From contig NZ_JBALOX010000070.1 of NCBI RefSeq assembly GCF_036965165.1, positions 26,214-90,213 of the forward strand: 64,000 nucleotides of DNA. The letters are read 5' to 3'. The notes under the pieces are model-generated. The model was not told the origin of the DNA, did not search any database, and worked only from the letters and a program-made list of their open reading frames with translations. Position numbers and translations under genes: made by a program. Of this stretch, positions 51,817-60,375 are shown in pieces (position 1 is the stretch's first letter; each line of letters opens with the position of its first letter). The DNA comes from Ferdinandcohnia sp036965165. GTDB taxonomy: Bacteria > Bacillota > Bacilli > Bacillales > Bacillaceae_L.

Positions 51817-53621
51817 TTTTCTTCCCCCATTCTTTGAATCGGAAATGTTAGAATAACTGAAAATCCTTCCTTTTCTCCACTTTCTATTTGTATTCCATAT
51901 TGTTTTCCATACAAAAGCTGGAGCCGTTCATGAACATTTGAAAGAGCGATCCCACTATGTTTTTCAGAGGATGTATGCTGCTGATTCTCTATTAATCTAT
52001 TAAGTTCTTCCAAGCGCACTTTAGTAATTCCATTTCCATTATCTTCGACCTTGATTGTAATATGATTGCCATTCCTGTTTACCTTAATAAAAATGCTGCC
52101 CCCATTACTTGATAAACCATGCACAATCGCATTTTCGACTAAGGGCTGGAGTACTAGTTTTGGTAGCAATGCATCATATAGGGAAGGGTCCATTTCCTCA
52201 AAATAATGGAGTTTTTCACCCATCCTTACCTTTTGAATCGAAATGTACGATTGTATAAATTGCAACTCTTCCTTTAACGACACAACCTTTGAAGAATTGT
52301 CAATCGTATATCTGAGTAGTCTCCCTAGTGAAGATACCATATCTGACACATCCAAATTTCCTTTCGTAATTGCAAGCATATTAATCGACTCAAGTGTGTT
52401 ATATAGGAAGTGAGGATTCATCTGACTTTGCAGGGCTCTTATTTCAGCCTCTTTTTCTCGCAAACCAGTTTTATAAACTTCTGATACTAGTCTGTCAATC
52501 TCACTAATCATATGATTAAAGCCGTTTCCAAGTTGACCAATTTCATCATTAGATTCTATTTCAACCCTCTGTGAAAGGTTCCCCTTTTGTACCTTATCCA
52601 TTGCTTTTCGTAATTTATGGAGTGATTGTACAAGTGGTTTGGAGAGTACAAAACCTAATAAGAGAGAAATGAAAATACCAATAATAACAACAACAATAAT
52701 CATCTTACGTAGTTGATTCACTTCACTAAATACGACAGATCGAGGGGTTAGCATAATGGTTTTCACCCCAGAATATGAGGATTCGTTATAAACCATCATG
52801 TAATCCTTTCCGTTAATTGGAATACTCGTATAGTTTTTTACTGTAACACCTTCCAATTCTTCTAAAAAGCTTAGCTCAATAATTTTATTTTCCTTATTCG
52901 GATAAATAAATTGATTACTTGAGTCCAATACAAAAATATGACTTTTTGAGTTAGCGTTGTCGACAATTTCTTCAATAAGTTCCTGCTTTATATCTACTTT
53001 GATGATCCCTAGCGGCATATATGTTGAAGGATCTCGAATAAGCCTGGCAACTGAAAATACAGCTGTTTCTTTATTTAAATAGTAATTGGGTTGGTGAAGG
53101 GGTAGTAACACCCATTCTCCATCTGCCTTCTCAATCTTCTTAATCCAGTCATTGTTTCTTTCGAAAACCTTTAGCATTACAGAATTCGAATCTAAATTAC
53201 TAAAAATGGTCCCATCATTTGCTAAAATATGAATTCCCTTAATCTCATTTCTCATATGTATTAAACTTGATATATATCTCCACATTGGGAGTCGTTCGGA
53301 AGCAGGTGGAAATGCAGTAGATGTACTTGGTTCTTGATGGACTTTTAAAATATCCAGAATCTGCTGAACATATAGTGGTGAAAGTGAAATAATTTGCATC
53401 TCTTTTAAATACCGATTAATATTTTGATTAATTTGATCAGCCAGTTGAATCTGGTACTCCTCCGTCCGTTCTTGACTAGATCTTGCAAATTGATAATAGG
53501 TGATGCTCCCCAAAATTAGAGCTGTTAAGAGAATTAAGAGTGAAAAAACCAGCATAAGTTTCACGCGGTAAGGTAATGAAAGTAAATAGCTTTTAAGTTG
53601 CTGATATTGTGGAATTCCCAT
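51813..53621 (-). CDS. YesM-like sensor histidine kinase
   Basis: 602 residues from ATG 53621 behind GAGGGGAG. Membrane helix at about 18-38, a Cache-like extracytoplasmic sensor (about 40-280), second helix (about 285-305), HAMP, then a His_kinase domain with phosphoacceptor His in QSQMNPHFLYNTLESINML and an HATPase domain (LVENAIVHGLSSNGG, VEDNGNGI). It belongs to the LytS/YesM class that pairs with AraC-type response regulators. Upstream of the regulator in one operon, it probably senses the sugar taken up by the locus. Confidence 0.94.
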   Translation of the reverse strand: MGIPQYQQLKSYLLSLPYRVKLMLVFSLLILLTALILGSITYYQFARSSQERTEEYQIQLADQINQNINRYLKEMQIISLSPLYVQQILDILKVHQEPSTSTAFPPASERLPMWRYISSLIHMRNEIKGIHILANDGTIFSNLDSNSVMLKVFERNNDWIKKIEKADGEWVLLPLHQPNYYLNKETAVFSVARLIRDPSTYMPLGIIKVDIKQELIEEIVDNANSKSHIFVLDSSNQFIYPNKENKIIELSFLEELEGVTVKNYTSIPINGKDYMMVYNESSYSGVKTIMLTPRSVVFSEVNQLRKMIIVVVIIGIFISLLLGFVLSKPLVQSLHKLRKAMDKVQKGNLSQRVEIESNDEIGQLGNGFNHMISEIDRLVSEVYKTGLREKEAEIRALQSQMNPHFLYNTLESINMLAITKGNLDVSDMVSSLGRLLRYTIDNSSKVVSLKEELQFIQSYISIQKVRMGEKLHYFEEMDPSLYDALLPKLVLQPLVENAIVHGLSSNGGSIFIKVNRNGNHITIKVEDNGNGITKVRLEELNRLIENQQHTSSEKHSGIALSNVHERLQLLYGKQYGIQIESGEKEGFSVILTFPIQRMGEEK

Positions 53622-53828
53622 CGATCTCCCCTCACAAATGATGTATTTTATTATTTTATTTCTTTCGACATTTTTAGTTGAAATCCTTTGAATTTTTCTT
53701 AGGGGAAGAAAACTACAGCTAATTGACAATATTTTTAGCTGATAATTTGAATTGAAACCTGTTTTTAACTCCTCGTAATAAAGATTGATCCATCCTATGG
53801 TCGTTAAGGTGCATCCCATGGCCATTAG

Positions 53829-53868
53829 TAAAAATAGAACCCGAATACCGCCGCAGGCATTCGGGTTT
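53829..53868 (-). terminator. Terminator of the LysM/GH18 gene
   Basis: AACCCGAAT/ATTCGGGTT stem with loop, followed by CTATTTTT on the minus strand. Confidence 0.85.
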
Positions 53869-53875
53869 CACTCAC

Positions 53876-56800
53876 CTAAACATGTATCTTTAACGTTTGT
53901 CCGATATTTAATATGTCACTCGTTAAGTTGTTCGATGTTTTTATGTTGGCAACGGTGGTATTATACTTTTTGGCAATTCCGTATAAGGTGTCACCGGATG
54001 CGACTGTATACATCACAACATTTGTTGGAACTTTTAAGACTTGCCCGACGTAGATCATGTCCGATGTTAAGTTGTTGGCATTTTTAATGGCGGTCACGGT
54101 GGTGCCATTTTTAGCAGCAATGGCCGACAATGTGTCACCCGCTATGACTGTATAATTTACTGTATACACAGGTGCGGTTGTGCCGCTCACGGTCCCGGTG
54201 GGAGGCGGAGCCGTTGGTGCAACAACATCTGTTGGAATTCGTAATACCTGTCCGACAAATAGTGAATCGGTTGCAAGTCCGTTTGCATCCTTCAGCTCAG
54301 TAACCGATGTGTCGTTCCGGTTCGCGATTGCCCAGAGCGTGTCTCCAGACGCAACCGTGTATGTTTTATAGTTCTGAACAGGACCTGTATAGATTGGCGA
54401 TACAACTGGTACGGTGTTAGGCAACGTCGTGGTGTAATTATTCCAGACGCTTTTGTTTTCTTGACCGATACTCCAGTTACCAACACCGCGAATATTGTAT
54501 TTGCCAACAAGTTCAAGCTTTGCCTGAATCGACTCGTTATTTTCAAACCAAATGGTGTAGGTTCCTGGTGAAAGCGAGGCGCCATTTACAAATGTTACCG
54601 GGTCGCCAGGCTTTATCGTAATAGTCGCTTTTGGCGTTTTACTTACCTCATCAAACACTACGGTACCGTTATAGCGCTCAATCATGGTCTCAACCTGCGT
54701 GTTTGAAATTCCATAGCCGCCATAGTTTTGCCCCTCTATCCAATAGCGCCCAAAATGTGCGATACCCAGGACAATTTTATCTGGCGCTACATTTTGCGCA
54801 AGCGCGTATTGAATAGATTTATCAACCCACGAATAGCTTGCCACCGATCCAGGATTTCCGCCCTGATAGCTCTCGTCGTACGCCATAATCATGAGATAAT
54901 CCGCATATTTCGCCAGATTTGTGTAGTCGTACGACCCATGCCAGCCCACATTCCAACCATTTGGATTGGCTGCAACCGCAACGGAAACTTCCTTCGTCGG
55001 CGGTATTTTTTCACGTAGCAAACGTACAAATTCGGTATAGTTTGCGCGGTCCGCATCGCTCACATTTTCAATATCGACATTGACTCCATCAAGGTTATAG
55101 CGTGCAATCGCATCGGCAATTTGCTGGGCGGCAAGTTCCTTGTTCGCAAGCATCGCCCGACCGACATCACGGTTCCAGTGATTACTTAAAAATGGAACGA
55201 CGCGAATTCCTTGTCTGTGCATCGTGTCGATAAAATTGCGGTCAACCTGGTAGGTCAGCTTCAGCGTTCCGTCCGGATTGATATCAAAATAACTCGGTGC
55301 GACAATGTTCACGGCGTGCCCCGTTGAATTTACCGTGTTTACATATTCCTTTGTATTGCCAAAATACATATACCCAAGATTGATTACCTCGCTCGCTGAA
55401 ATTGGCAGTCGCAATGTTTGGTTCGGCCGAAGCACGTCACTCGTTAAATTATTGAGCGTCATCAATGCGTCAACCGTTGTGTTATAGCGCTTTGCCACAG
55501 TATACAAAGTGTCGCCCTGAGCAACCGTGTATGAGCTGAGAGAAACATTGGTTGCAGCGCTTGTATTCCCAGCGACGTCAGTTTGGGTAACCGAAGCTGA
55601 TGCAACCTTAGATGCCTGATCAACATACACATCTACCGAATAAAATCCATTTGCATCTGCATTCGCGATTCGCGTTACGAGCACATTTTTATCAGCATCA
55701 AAAAGAGAAACTTCAACCTTTGCGCTCGCCTCAGCAGATCCAATCACCGTATATATATACTGCATATTTTCATAACGGAAGCCATTTTTCGTTGCAACTG
55801 CATGATCAACGACCGTATCCTTCACAATTGTCAATGCCTCAGCAATACTTCGATTTCCAGCTCGATCGGTTTGCCGAGCTTCAAAGGTCAACGGTCCATC
55901 CTTCAGCCCTGACAGATTAAAATTGGACGTAAATGTTCCGTTTACAACCTTTGCGGTTTGCCTCACCGTTGTCGTGCCATCACTGACGACCATTTCAACG
56001 GTCGCACCTTCTTCCACGCTTGAACCCGTAATTGTAAAATCGGACTGGTTCTTGATGTTCACATAAGCTGATTGATTTGTCACCACTCCAACCGGTGCTG
56101 TTGTATCTTTTTCAAGCTTAAAAGTTCGCATTTCGCCAACGTTTCCAGCATTATCTGTGGCGCGGAATGTGGCTGTCAGTTGGCCATCGTTTAAAGTACC
56201 CAGGTCAAAATTTTCCTCAAACCTGCCGTCGTCATCCGTTTCAACCGTTTTCGTGACGACATTGACACCATCTGAAAATTCGATCACAACTGTACTATGT
56301 GGTTCAACAACACCGCGAATAGGATAAACCAAAACATTGTCCGAAAAAATAGGGAGTGGTGTTTCCAACTGAATCGCGTTTGGCCCCACTGTATCCTTGA
56401 CCAACGTCTTAGTTACAGCTGGACTCGCATTTCCTGCTCGGTCGATTTGGGTCAATTCAAATGATAAATCTCCATCTAAAAAAGCTGTTAAATCAACCGG
56501 AACACGAAATTCTCCATTTTCATTCGTGGTAGCAGTCACGACTTGTTCCTGCCCATTTCCATTAAAAATGCGAACCCGAAGATCTGTGTTTGCCTCAGCT
56601 TTTCCGATTAGCTCGTAGCTTGCTTGATTTTTACCGGTAATAAATTGGTTGTTGTTCAAGATCGGTGCGGTCGGCGCCTTCGTGTCTTTTTCAACCGTTA
56701 CATTACTCACATTGCTTGTAATGCCGGATGCACTCGTTTGGAAGGCTGAGATTGTCAGGTTCGTATCCAACAATGCGCTCACATCAACAGCAACATTGTA

Positions 56801-58945
56801 CTCCCCATTTTCATTTGCCGTCGTAGATGTGATGATATCCGGATTTACTCCGTCTGACACGGTAATATCCACGGTTGTACCCGGCTGTGACTTTCCGAAA
56901 ATGTGATAGCTCGTTTCTGAGTTACCGTTGATAATCTCCGTATTGTTAATGACCGGTGGCGCAAGAGTTGTTTCCTTCATGAGTGTTGCCCGCTCGACTG
57001 CGCTTTGATTTCCATGCTCATCAATTGCACTTGCTGTGACTAAAATTTCCCCGTCATTCAAGCTGCGAAGGTCTACAGATGTTCGGAACTCGCCATTGGC
57101 ATTCGCTACAGCCTCAACCGTAATTTCGGGATTCACCCCATCCGATAATACAATTTGTATGGTCGCACCGGGGTCGGCCATTCCAAACAGAGTGTAGCCA
57201 TTTGCGTTTTGTGTGTTGACCGTTTGCGTCGTGCTAAGGACAGGTTCACCCACGAACGTATCCTTTTGCACGGAAACTTGTGCCGGTGTGGAGCTATTTT
57301 GAGCTTCATCTGTTGCGGTTGCAGTAATTGTGATTGTTCCGTCATTTAAACCAGATAAGTTAAGGGCCGTTGAGAATGCGCCGTTTTCGTTCGTTGTAAT
57401 TCTGGTTTCCACCGCTGGATTAACCCCATCTGTAGCACGAATTGTAATTGTTGCATTTGGCTCAGCTGTTCCCGCGAACGTATAACTTGCTACATTTTTA
57501 CCGGTAATATCCGGTAGTTTTTGTAAAATGGGCACCTCAACCGTGGTATCCTTTTTAACTGTCAGTTTCGTCATTCCACTTTCGTTTCCGGCCGAATTAA
57601 CAGCTTTTGTTGTAATCGAGATCGGTCCGTCACGCAATGTGCTAAGATTCACAAACGCATTAAATTCGCCTTTTTCATTCGTGAGGACTTCCGTTGTTAT
57701 CGGTGCATTCACTCCATCAAAAAAGACCATTTGTACGCGCGTTGCAGGACTCGCCGTCCCTTTCACCAGATAGGCTGCAGCTGATTGCCTGTTGATGATT
57801 TGGGTATGAACCAGTGTTGGTGCTTCTAGGTTAACGGGTGGTGTTTCTTTTTTAGGCGGCTCCTCCGTTGTTACTGGTGTAATCGGAGCAGCAGTTCCGG
57901 GAATCATCAGCACCTGGCCAATCGATAAATTCGTTGTTGTTAAATTGTTCGCAGCTTGAATCGCATCAACCGATGTGCCAAATCTTTGCGAAATATTATA
58001 TAAAGTGTCGCCCGCTACTACCGTATATTTTGTCGTGACCGGCGTAGGTGTTGGTGCAGGAACTGGAGTCGGATCTGGCTTTGTCGGGTCTGTCACAGTC
58101 CCACTGCCTGGAATCTTCAGCACCTGCCCAATGTTCAGCACATTTGACGTCAGGTTGTTGAGTGCCTTAACCTGATCCACTGTTGTGCCAAATCTTGTGG
58201 AAATTCCGTACAAGGTGTCACCCGCAACTACTGTATAAGTGGATGTATCTACCACCGGTTTAGGCGCTGGTGCTGTCACAGTCTGCTCAACCGGCTTTGG
58301 TGCACTTGTTGTCTGTAGTTGCGGAATCCGCAATTTTTGTCCAATCATAAGCATGTCTGTTTTTAAATTGTTGGTTGTGCGGATTTGGTCTACCGTCACG
58401 TTATAACGCTTCGCAATGTTGTAAAGCGTGTCGCCTGAACTCACCGTATATGTAAAAAATGGCAATCTCAGTTGTTGGCCGACAAACAGCATATTCGATG
58501 AGAGCCCATTGATTTTTTTAATTGAATCAACCGACACATTGAAGCGCATTGCGATTGAGTATAGAGTGTCCCCTGCTTTCACGATGTACAGATCATTCAC
58601 TGTCTGTGTTGGACCACTGATGGTTTGCGCCCCAACATTTGGCGCGGTCGCCCCCAAATAGAAGGTCGTAATCAGCATCGAACCTGCTAACACCTTTGCG
58701 ACCTTAATCGGCAGGTGCGGGAATTTTTCTTTTACGAGATGACGAATCTGTGTGTTCAAATCCTTTTTTTCCTGTTGAAAATGTACGCCAAACTCTGATG
58801 CAAATTCTGTCATTTGAGACTCCACAAAGACAACCAGTGTATAGTCTTCATTATTTTTCACAAGCTTATATCCTTGAATTTCCAAACGGAACACCCCATT
58901 ATCCATTCTCTTGTGTTTTAGTTTCTCAACTTCCTTTTTATTCAT
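53876..58945 (-). CDS. Giant LysM / Ig-like / GH18 cell-wall protein
   Basis: 1689 residues. An unusual cytoplasmic N-terminus of about 80 residues precedes a single membrane helix (about 82-100). Then four LysM domains (about 120-350, each starting YTV.AGDTLY-like), eight immunoglobulin-like repeats of about 95 residues (about 377-1150, each with NENG.F and a KDT tail), a fifth LysM, a GH18 domain (about 1205-1500, active site DGVNVDIENV with the catalytic Glu), and three more LysM domains ending at the C-terminus. The GH18 part is most like SleL/YaaH cortex hydrolases, so it probably cleaves peptidoglycan. ATG 58945 is poorly spaced from AAGGA; ATG 58906 is an alternative start. Confidence 0.92.
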   Translation of the reverse strand: MNKKEVEKLKHKRMDNGVFRLEIQGYKLVKNNEDYTLVVFVESQMTEFASEFGVHFQQEKKDLNTQIRHLVKEKFPHLPIKVAKVLAGSMLITTFYLGATAPNVGAQTISGPTQTVNDLYIVKAGDTLYSIAMRFNVSVDSIKKINGLSSNMLFVGQQLRLPFFTYTVSSGDTLYNIAKRYNVTVDQIRTTNNLKTDMLMIGQKLRIPQLQTTSAPKPVEQTVTAPAPKPVVDTSTYTVVAGDTLYGISTRFGTTVDQVKALNNLTSNVLNIGQVLKIPGSGTVTDPTKPDPTPVPAPTPTPVTTKYTVVAGDTLYNISQRFGTSVDAIQAANNLTTTNLSIGQVLMIPGTAAPITPVTTEEPPKKETPPVNLEAPTLVHTQIINRQSAAAYLVKGTASPATRVQMVFFDGVNAPITTEVLTNEKGEFNAFVNLSTLRDGPISITTKAVNSAGNESGMTKLTVKKDTTVEVPILQKLPDITGKNVASYTFAGTAEPNATITIRATDGVNPAVETRITTNENGAFSTALNLSGLNDGTITITATATDEAQNSSTPAQVSVQKDTFVGEPVLSTTQTVNTQNANGYTLFGMADPGATIQIVLSDGVNPEITVEAVANANGEFRTSVDLRSLNDGEILVTASAIDEHGNQSAVERATLMKETTLAPPVINNTEIINGNSETSYHIFGKSQPGTTVDITVSDGVNPDIITSTTANENGEYNVAVDVSALLDTNLTISAFQTSASGITSNVSNVTVEKDTKAPTAPILNNNQFITGKNQASYELIGKAEANTDLRVRIFNGNGQEQVVTATTNENGEFRVPVDLTAFLDGDLSFELTQIDRAGNASPAVTKTLVKDTVGPNAIQLETPLPIFSDNVLVYPIRGVVEPHSTVVIEFSDGVNVVTKTVETDDDGRFEENFDLGTLNDGQLTATFRATDNAGNVGEMRTFKLEKDTTAPVGVVTNQSAYVNIKNQSDFTITGSSVEEGATVEMVVSDGTTTVRQTAKVVNGTFTSNFNLSGLKDGPLTFEARQTDRAGNRSIAEALTIVKDTVVDHAVATKNGFRYENMQYIYTVIGSAEASAKVEVSLFDADKNVLVTRIANADANGFYSVDVYVDQASKVASASVTQTDVAGNTSAATNVSLSSYTVAQGDTLYTVAKRYNTTVDALMTLNNLTSDVLRPNQTLRLPISASEVINLGYMYFGNTKEYVNTVNSTGHAVNIVAPSYFDINPDGTLKLTYQVDRNFIDTMHRQGIRVVPFLSNHWNRDVGRAMLANKELAAQQIADAIARYNLDGVNVDIENVSDADRANYTEFVRLLREKIPPTKEVSVAVAANPNGWNVGWHGSYDYTNLAKYADYLMIMAYDESYQGGNPGSVASYSWVDKSIQYALAQNVAPDKIVLGIAHFGRYWIEGQNYGGYGISNTQVETMIERYNGTVVFDEVSKTPKATITIKPGDPVTFVNGASLSPGTYTIWFENNESIQAKLELVGKYNIRGVGNWSIGQENKSVWNNYTTTLPNTVPVVSPIYTGPVQNYKTYTVASGDTLWAIANRNDTSVTELKDANGLATDSLFVGQVLRIPTDVVAPTAPPPTGTVSGTTAPVYTVNYTVIAGDTLSAIAAKNGTTVTAIKNANNLTSDMIYVGQVLKVPTNVVMYTVASGDTLYGIAKKYNTTVANIKTSNNLTSDILNIGQTLKIHV

Positions 58946-58982
58946 TCCTTTTTTAGTTAAGATGGACGTAGGAGGGGTTGTT

Positions 58983-59366
58983 ATGCTGCATCATGTTGAA
59001 ATATATGTTTCCAATTTAGAGAAGTCGAACGTATTTTGGGGTTGGTTTTTAACGGAACTAGGATACCAAAAATATCAAGAATGGGATTCCGGAGTTAGCT
59101 GGAAATACGGTGAGACCTATCTTGTGTTTGTGCAGGTGGAAGAGCGGTTTGCGGATGTTCCCTACCATCGTTGCCGGGTTGGGCTGAATCATTTGGCATT
59201 TCATGCGCGATCAAAAGAGCATGTGGACGAGGTGACTCAGATGCTTCGGGAGAAAGGGATTCCCATTCTGTATGCCGATCGAACTCCTTATGCTGGCGGA
59301 AAAGACTATTACGCTATCTATTTCGAGGATCCAGATAGGATAAAGGTGGAGCTGGTGGCGCCATAA
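58983..59366 (+). CDS. VOC (glyoxalase-like) family protein
   Basis: 127 residues from ATG 58983 behind AGGAGGGG. Single vicinal-oxygen-chelate domain: LHHVEIYVSNLEKSNVFWGW start, RVGLNHLAFHARSKEHVDEV (metal His), and a final FEDPDRIKVELV with the metal Glu. It could be a resistance-type or small metalloenzyme; substrate unknown. Divergent from the giant LysM gene with only 37 bp between them. Confidence 0.9.
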   Translation: MLHHVEIYVSNLEKSNVFWGWFLTELGYQKYQEWDSGVSWKYGETYLVFVQVEERFADVPYHRCRVGLNHLAFHARSKEHVDEVTQMLREKGIPILYADRTPYAGGKDYYAIYFEDPDRIKVELVAP

Positions 59367-59368
59367 AA

Positions 59369-59396
59369 AACACCCAACGATTCCCGCCAGGTGCTT
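59369..59396 (-). terminator. Weak terminator of the small-gene trio
   Basis: CACC...GCG/CGT...GGTG imperfect stem followed by six T on the minus strand, 7 bp after the YvrJ stop. Confidence 0.45.
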
Positions 59397-59402
59397 GATC
59401 AA

Positions 59403-59573
59403 TTACGATATATTTTTCTTCGCTTCATACGGTGGGTCGGCCTTCATGCTTTGTGGCAGCATTTGAATCGAGTCAATAACACTATCAAGCTTCGTTTCGA
59501 TCCGATGCAATAGATAGAATGTCACGACGACAGGAAAGCCAACCTCCTGAATAAAAGGCAAAAACTGCTCCAC
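59403..59573 (-). CDS. YvrJ family small membrane protein
   Basis: 56 residues from GTG 59573 behind GGAGGAGG. One membrane helix (FPFIQEVGFPVVVTFYLLHR region) and a basic-acidic tail, matching the YvrJ family of Bacilli. Third gene of a DUF1659-DUF2922-YvrJ unit that recurs in Bacillaceae. Function unknown. Confidence 0.85.
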   Translation of the reverse strand: MEQFLPFIQEVGFPVVVTFYLLHRIETKLDSVIDSIQMLPQSMKADPPYEAKKNIS

Positions 59574-59636
59574 CAAACCTCCTCCTCTCCTAAAAATAAA
59601 ACCAACTCCCAAAAAGAGAGCTGGCTCCAAACTAAT

Positions 59637-59852
59637 TTAAAATTCAACTGATTCAACATTGCGCTCGACAACGCGTGCGCCTTTTTTCTCCATAATCGGT
59701 CCACCTGGTGTGATGAACACATTGGATGACACGATGAGATCCATAGCTGCGGAAACTGCCGCTGTATCAACAGGTTCCTTTGGATTCTCAATCGAAACAG
59801 TTGCTGTTTTTCCATCTTGATTAATAAATTGCATTTCTAGTGTTTTAGCCAC
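59637..59852 (-). CDS. DUF2922 family protein
   Basis: 71 residues, MAKTLEMQFINQDGKTATVS start and a GGPIMEKKGARVVERNVESV end characteristic of DUF2922. Small soluble protein without known function. Middle gene of the conserved trio. Confidence 0.88.
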   Translation of the reverse strand: MAKTLEMQFINQDGKTATVSIENPKEPVDTAAVSAAMDLIVSSNVFITPGGPIMEKKGARVVERNVESVEF

Positions 59853-59887
59853 TTTCTATTCCCCCTTTCTAAAGAATTGGTCCAACC

Positions 59888-60118
59888 TTACTTTCCGTCG
59901 CCTGCTAGTGAATAGCTGTTATTACGTTCTAATGTAACAAGCTGTAAGCTTTGAAGCTTTTCGATCGCAATCGCTACTGAATACAATGCATGAGCTGTTA
60001 CAACGGGATTGATATTGTTGTAGTTTTTGTTTTTGTGGATTACCTTTCCTTTGTCATCATACCTGTTCTCAAACACCAAGCGTAATTGAGTACTTTGAAT
60101 ATCCTGAGTTGCTGCCAT
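59888..60118 (-). CDS. DUF1659 family protein
   Basis: 76 residues from ATG 60118 behind AAGGAGGTGAGG. Core FENRYDDKGKVIHKNKNYNN and the following helix match DUF1659. First gene of the trio, with a strong ribosome binding site. Function unknown. Confidence 0.88.
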   Translation of the reverse strand: MAATQDIQSTQLRLVFENRYDDKGKVIHKNKNYNNINPVVTAHALYSVAIAIEKLQSLQLVTLERNNSYSLAGDGK

Positions 60119-60192
60119 GTCCCTCACCTCCTTTACACTTAAGTTATAGAGAGGTAAGGGGCAAAAAGGGGCATCTCTTTTTAAAAAAGGGC

Positions 60193-60219
60193 AAAAAAAA
60201 TACCTCCATAAAGGAGGTT
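60193..60219 (-). terminator. Isolated terminator-like hairpin
   Basis: ACCTCC/GGAGGT stem with AT loop followed by eight T on the minus strand. No minus-strand gene precedes it, so it may end a small RNA. Its arms resemble a ribosome binding site and anti-site. Confidence 0.45.
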
Positions 60220-60375
60220 CAACAAAATATATAAACAAAGGGGGGGAATACATTATTTATCCTTGCCCGATTTGAACCATCTTATACATAAAAAAGAAAA
60301 AGTATCCGAGGTTCCCATAATTTCCCCACATTTGCTCATACTATCCGTACAGATGCTTTTGCCCGAGGTGTACGT

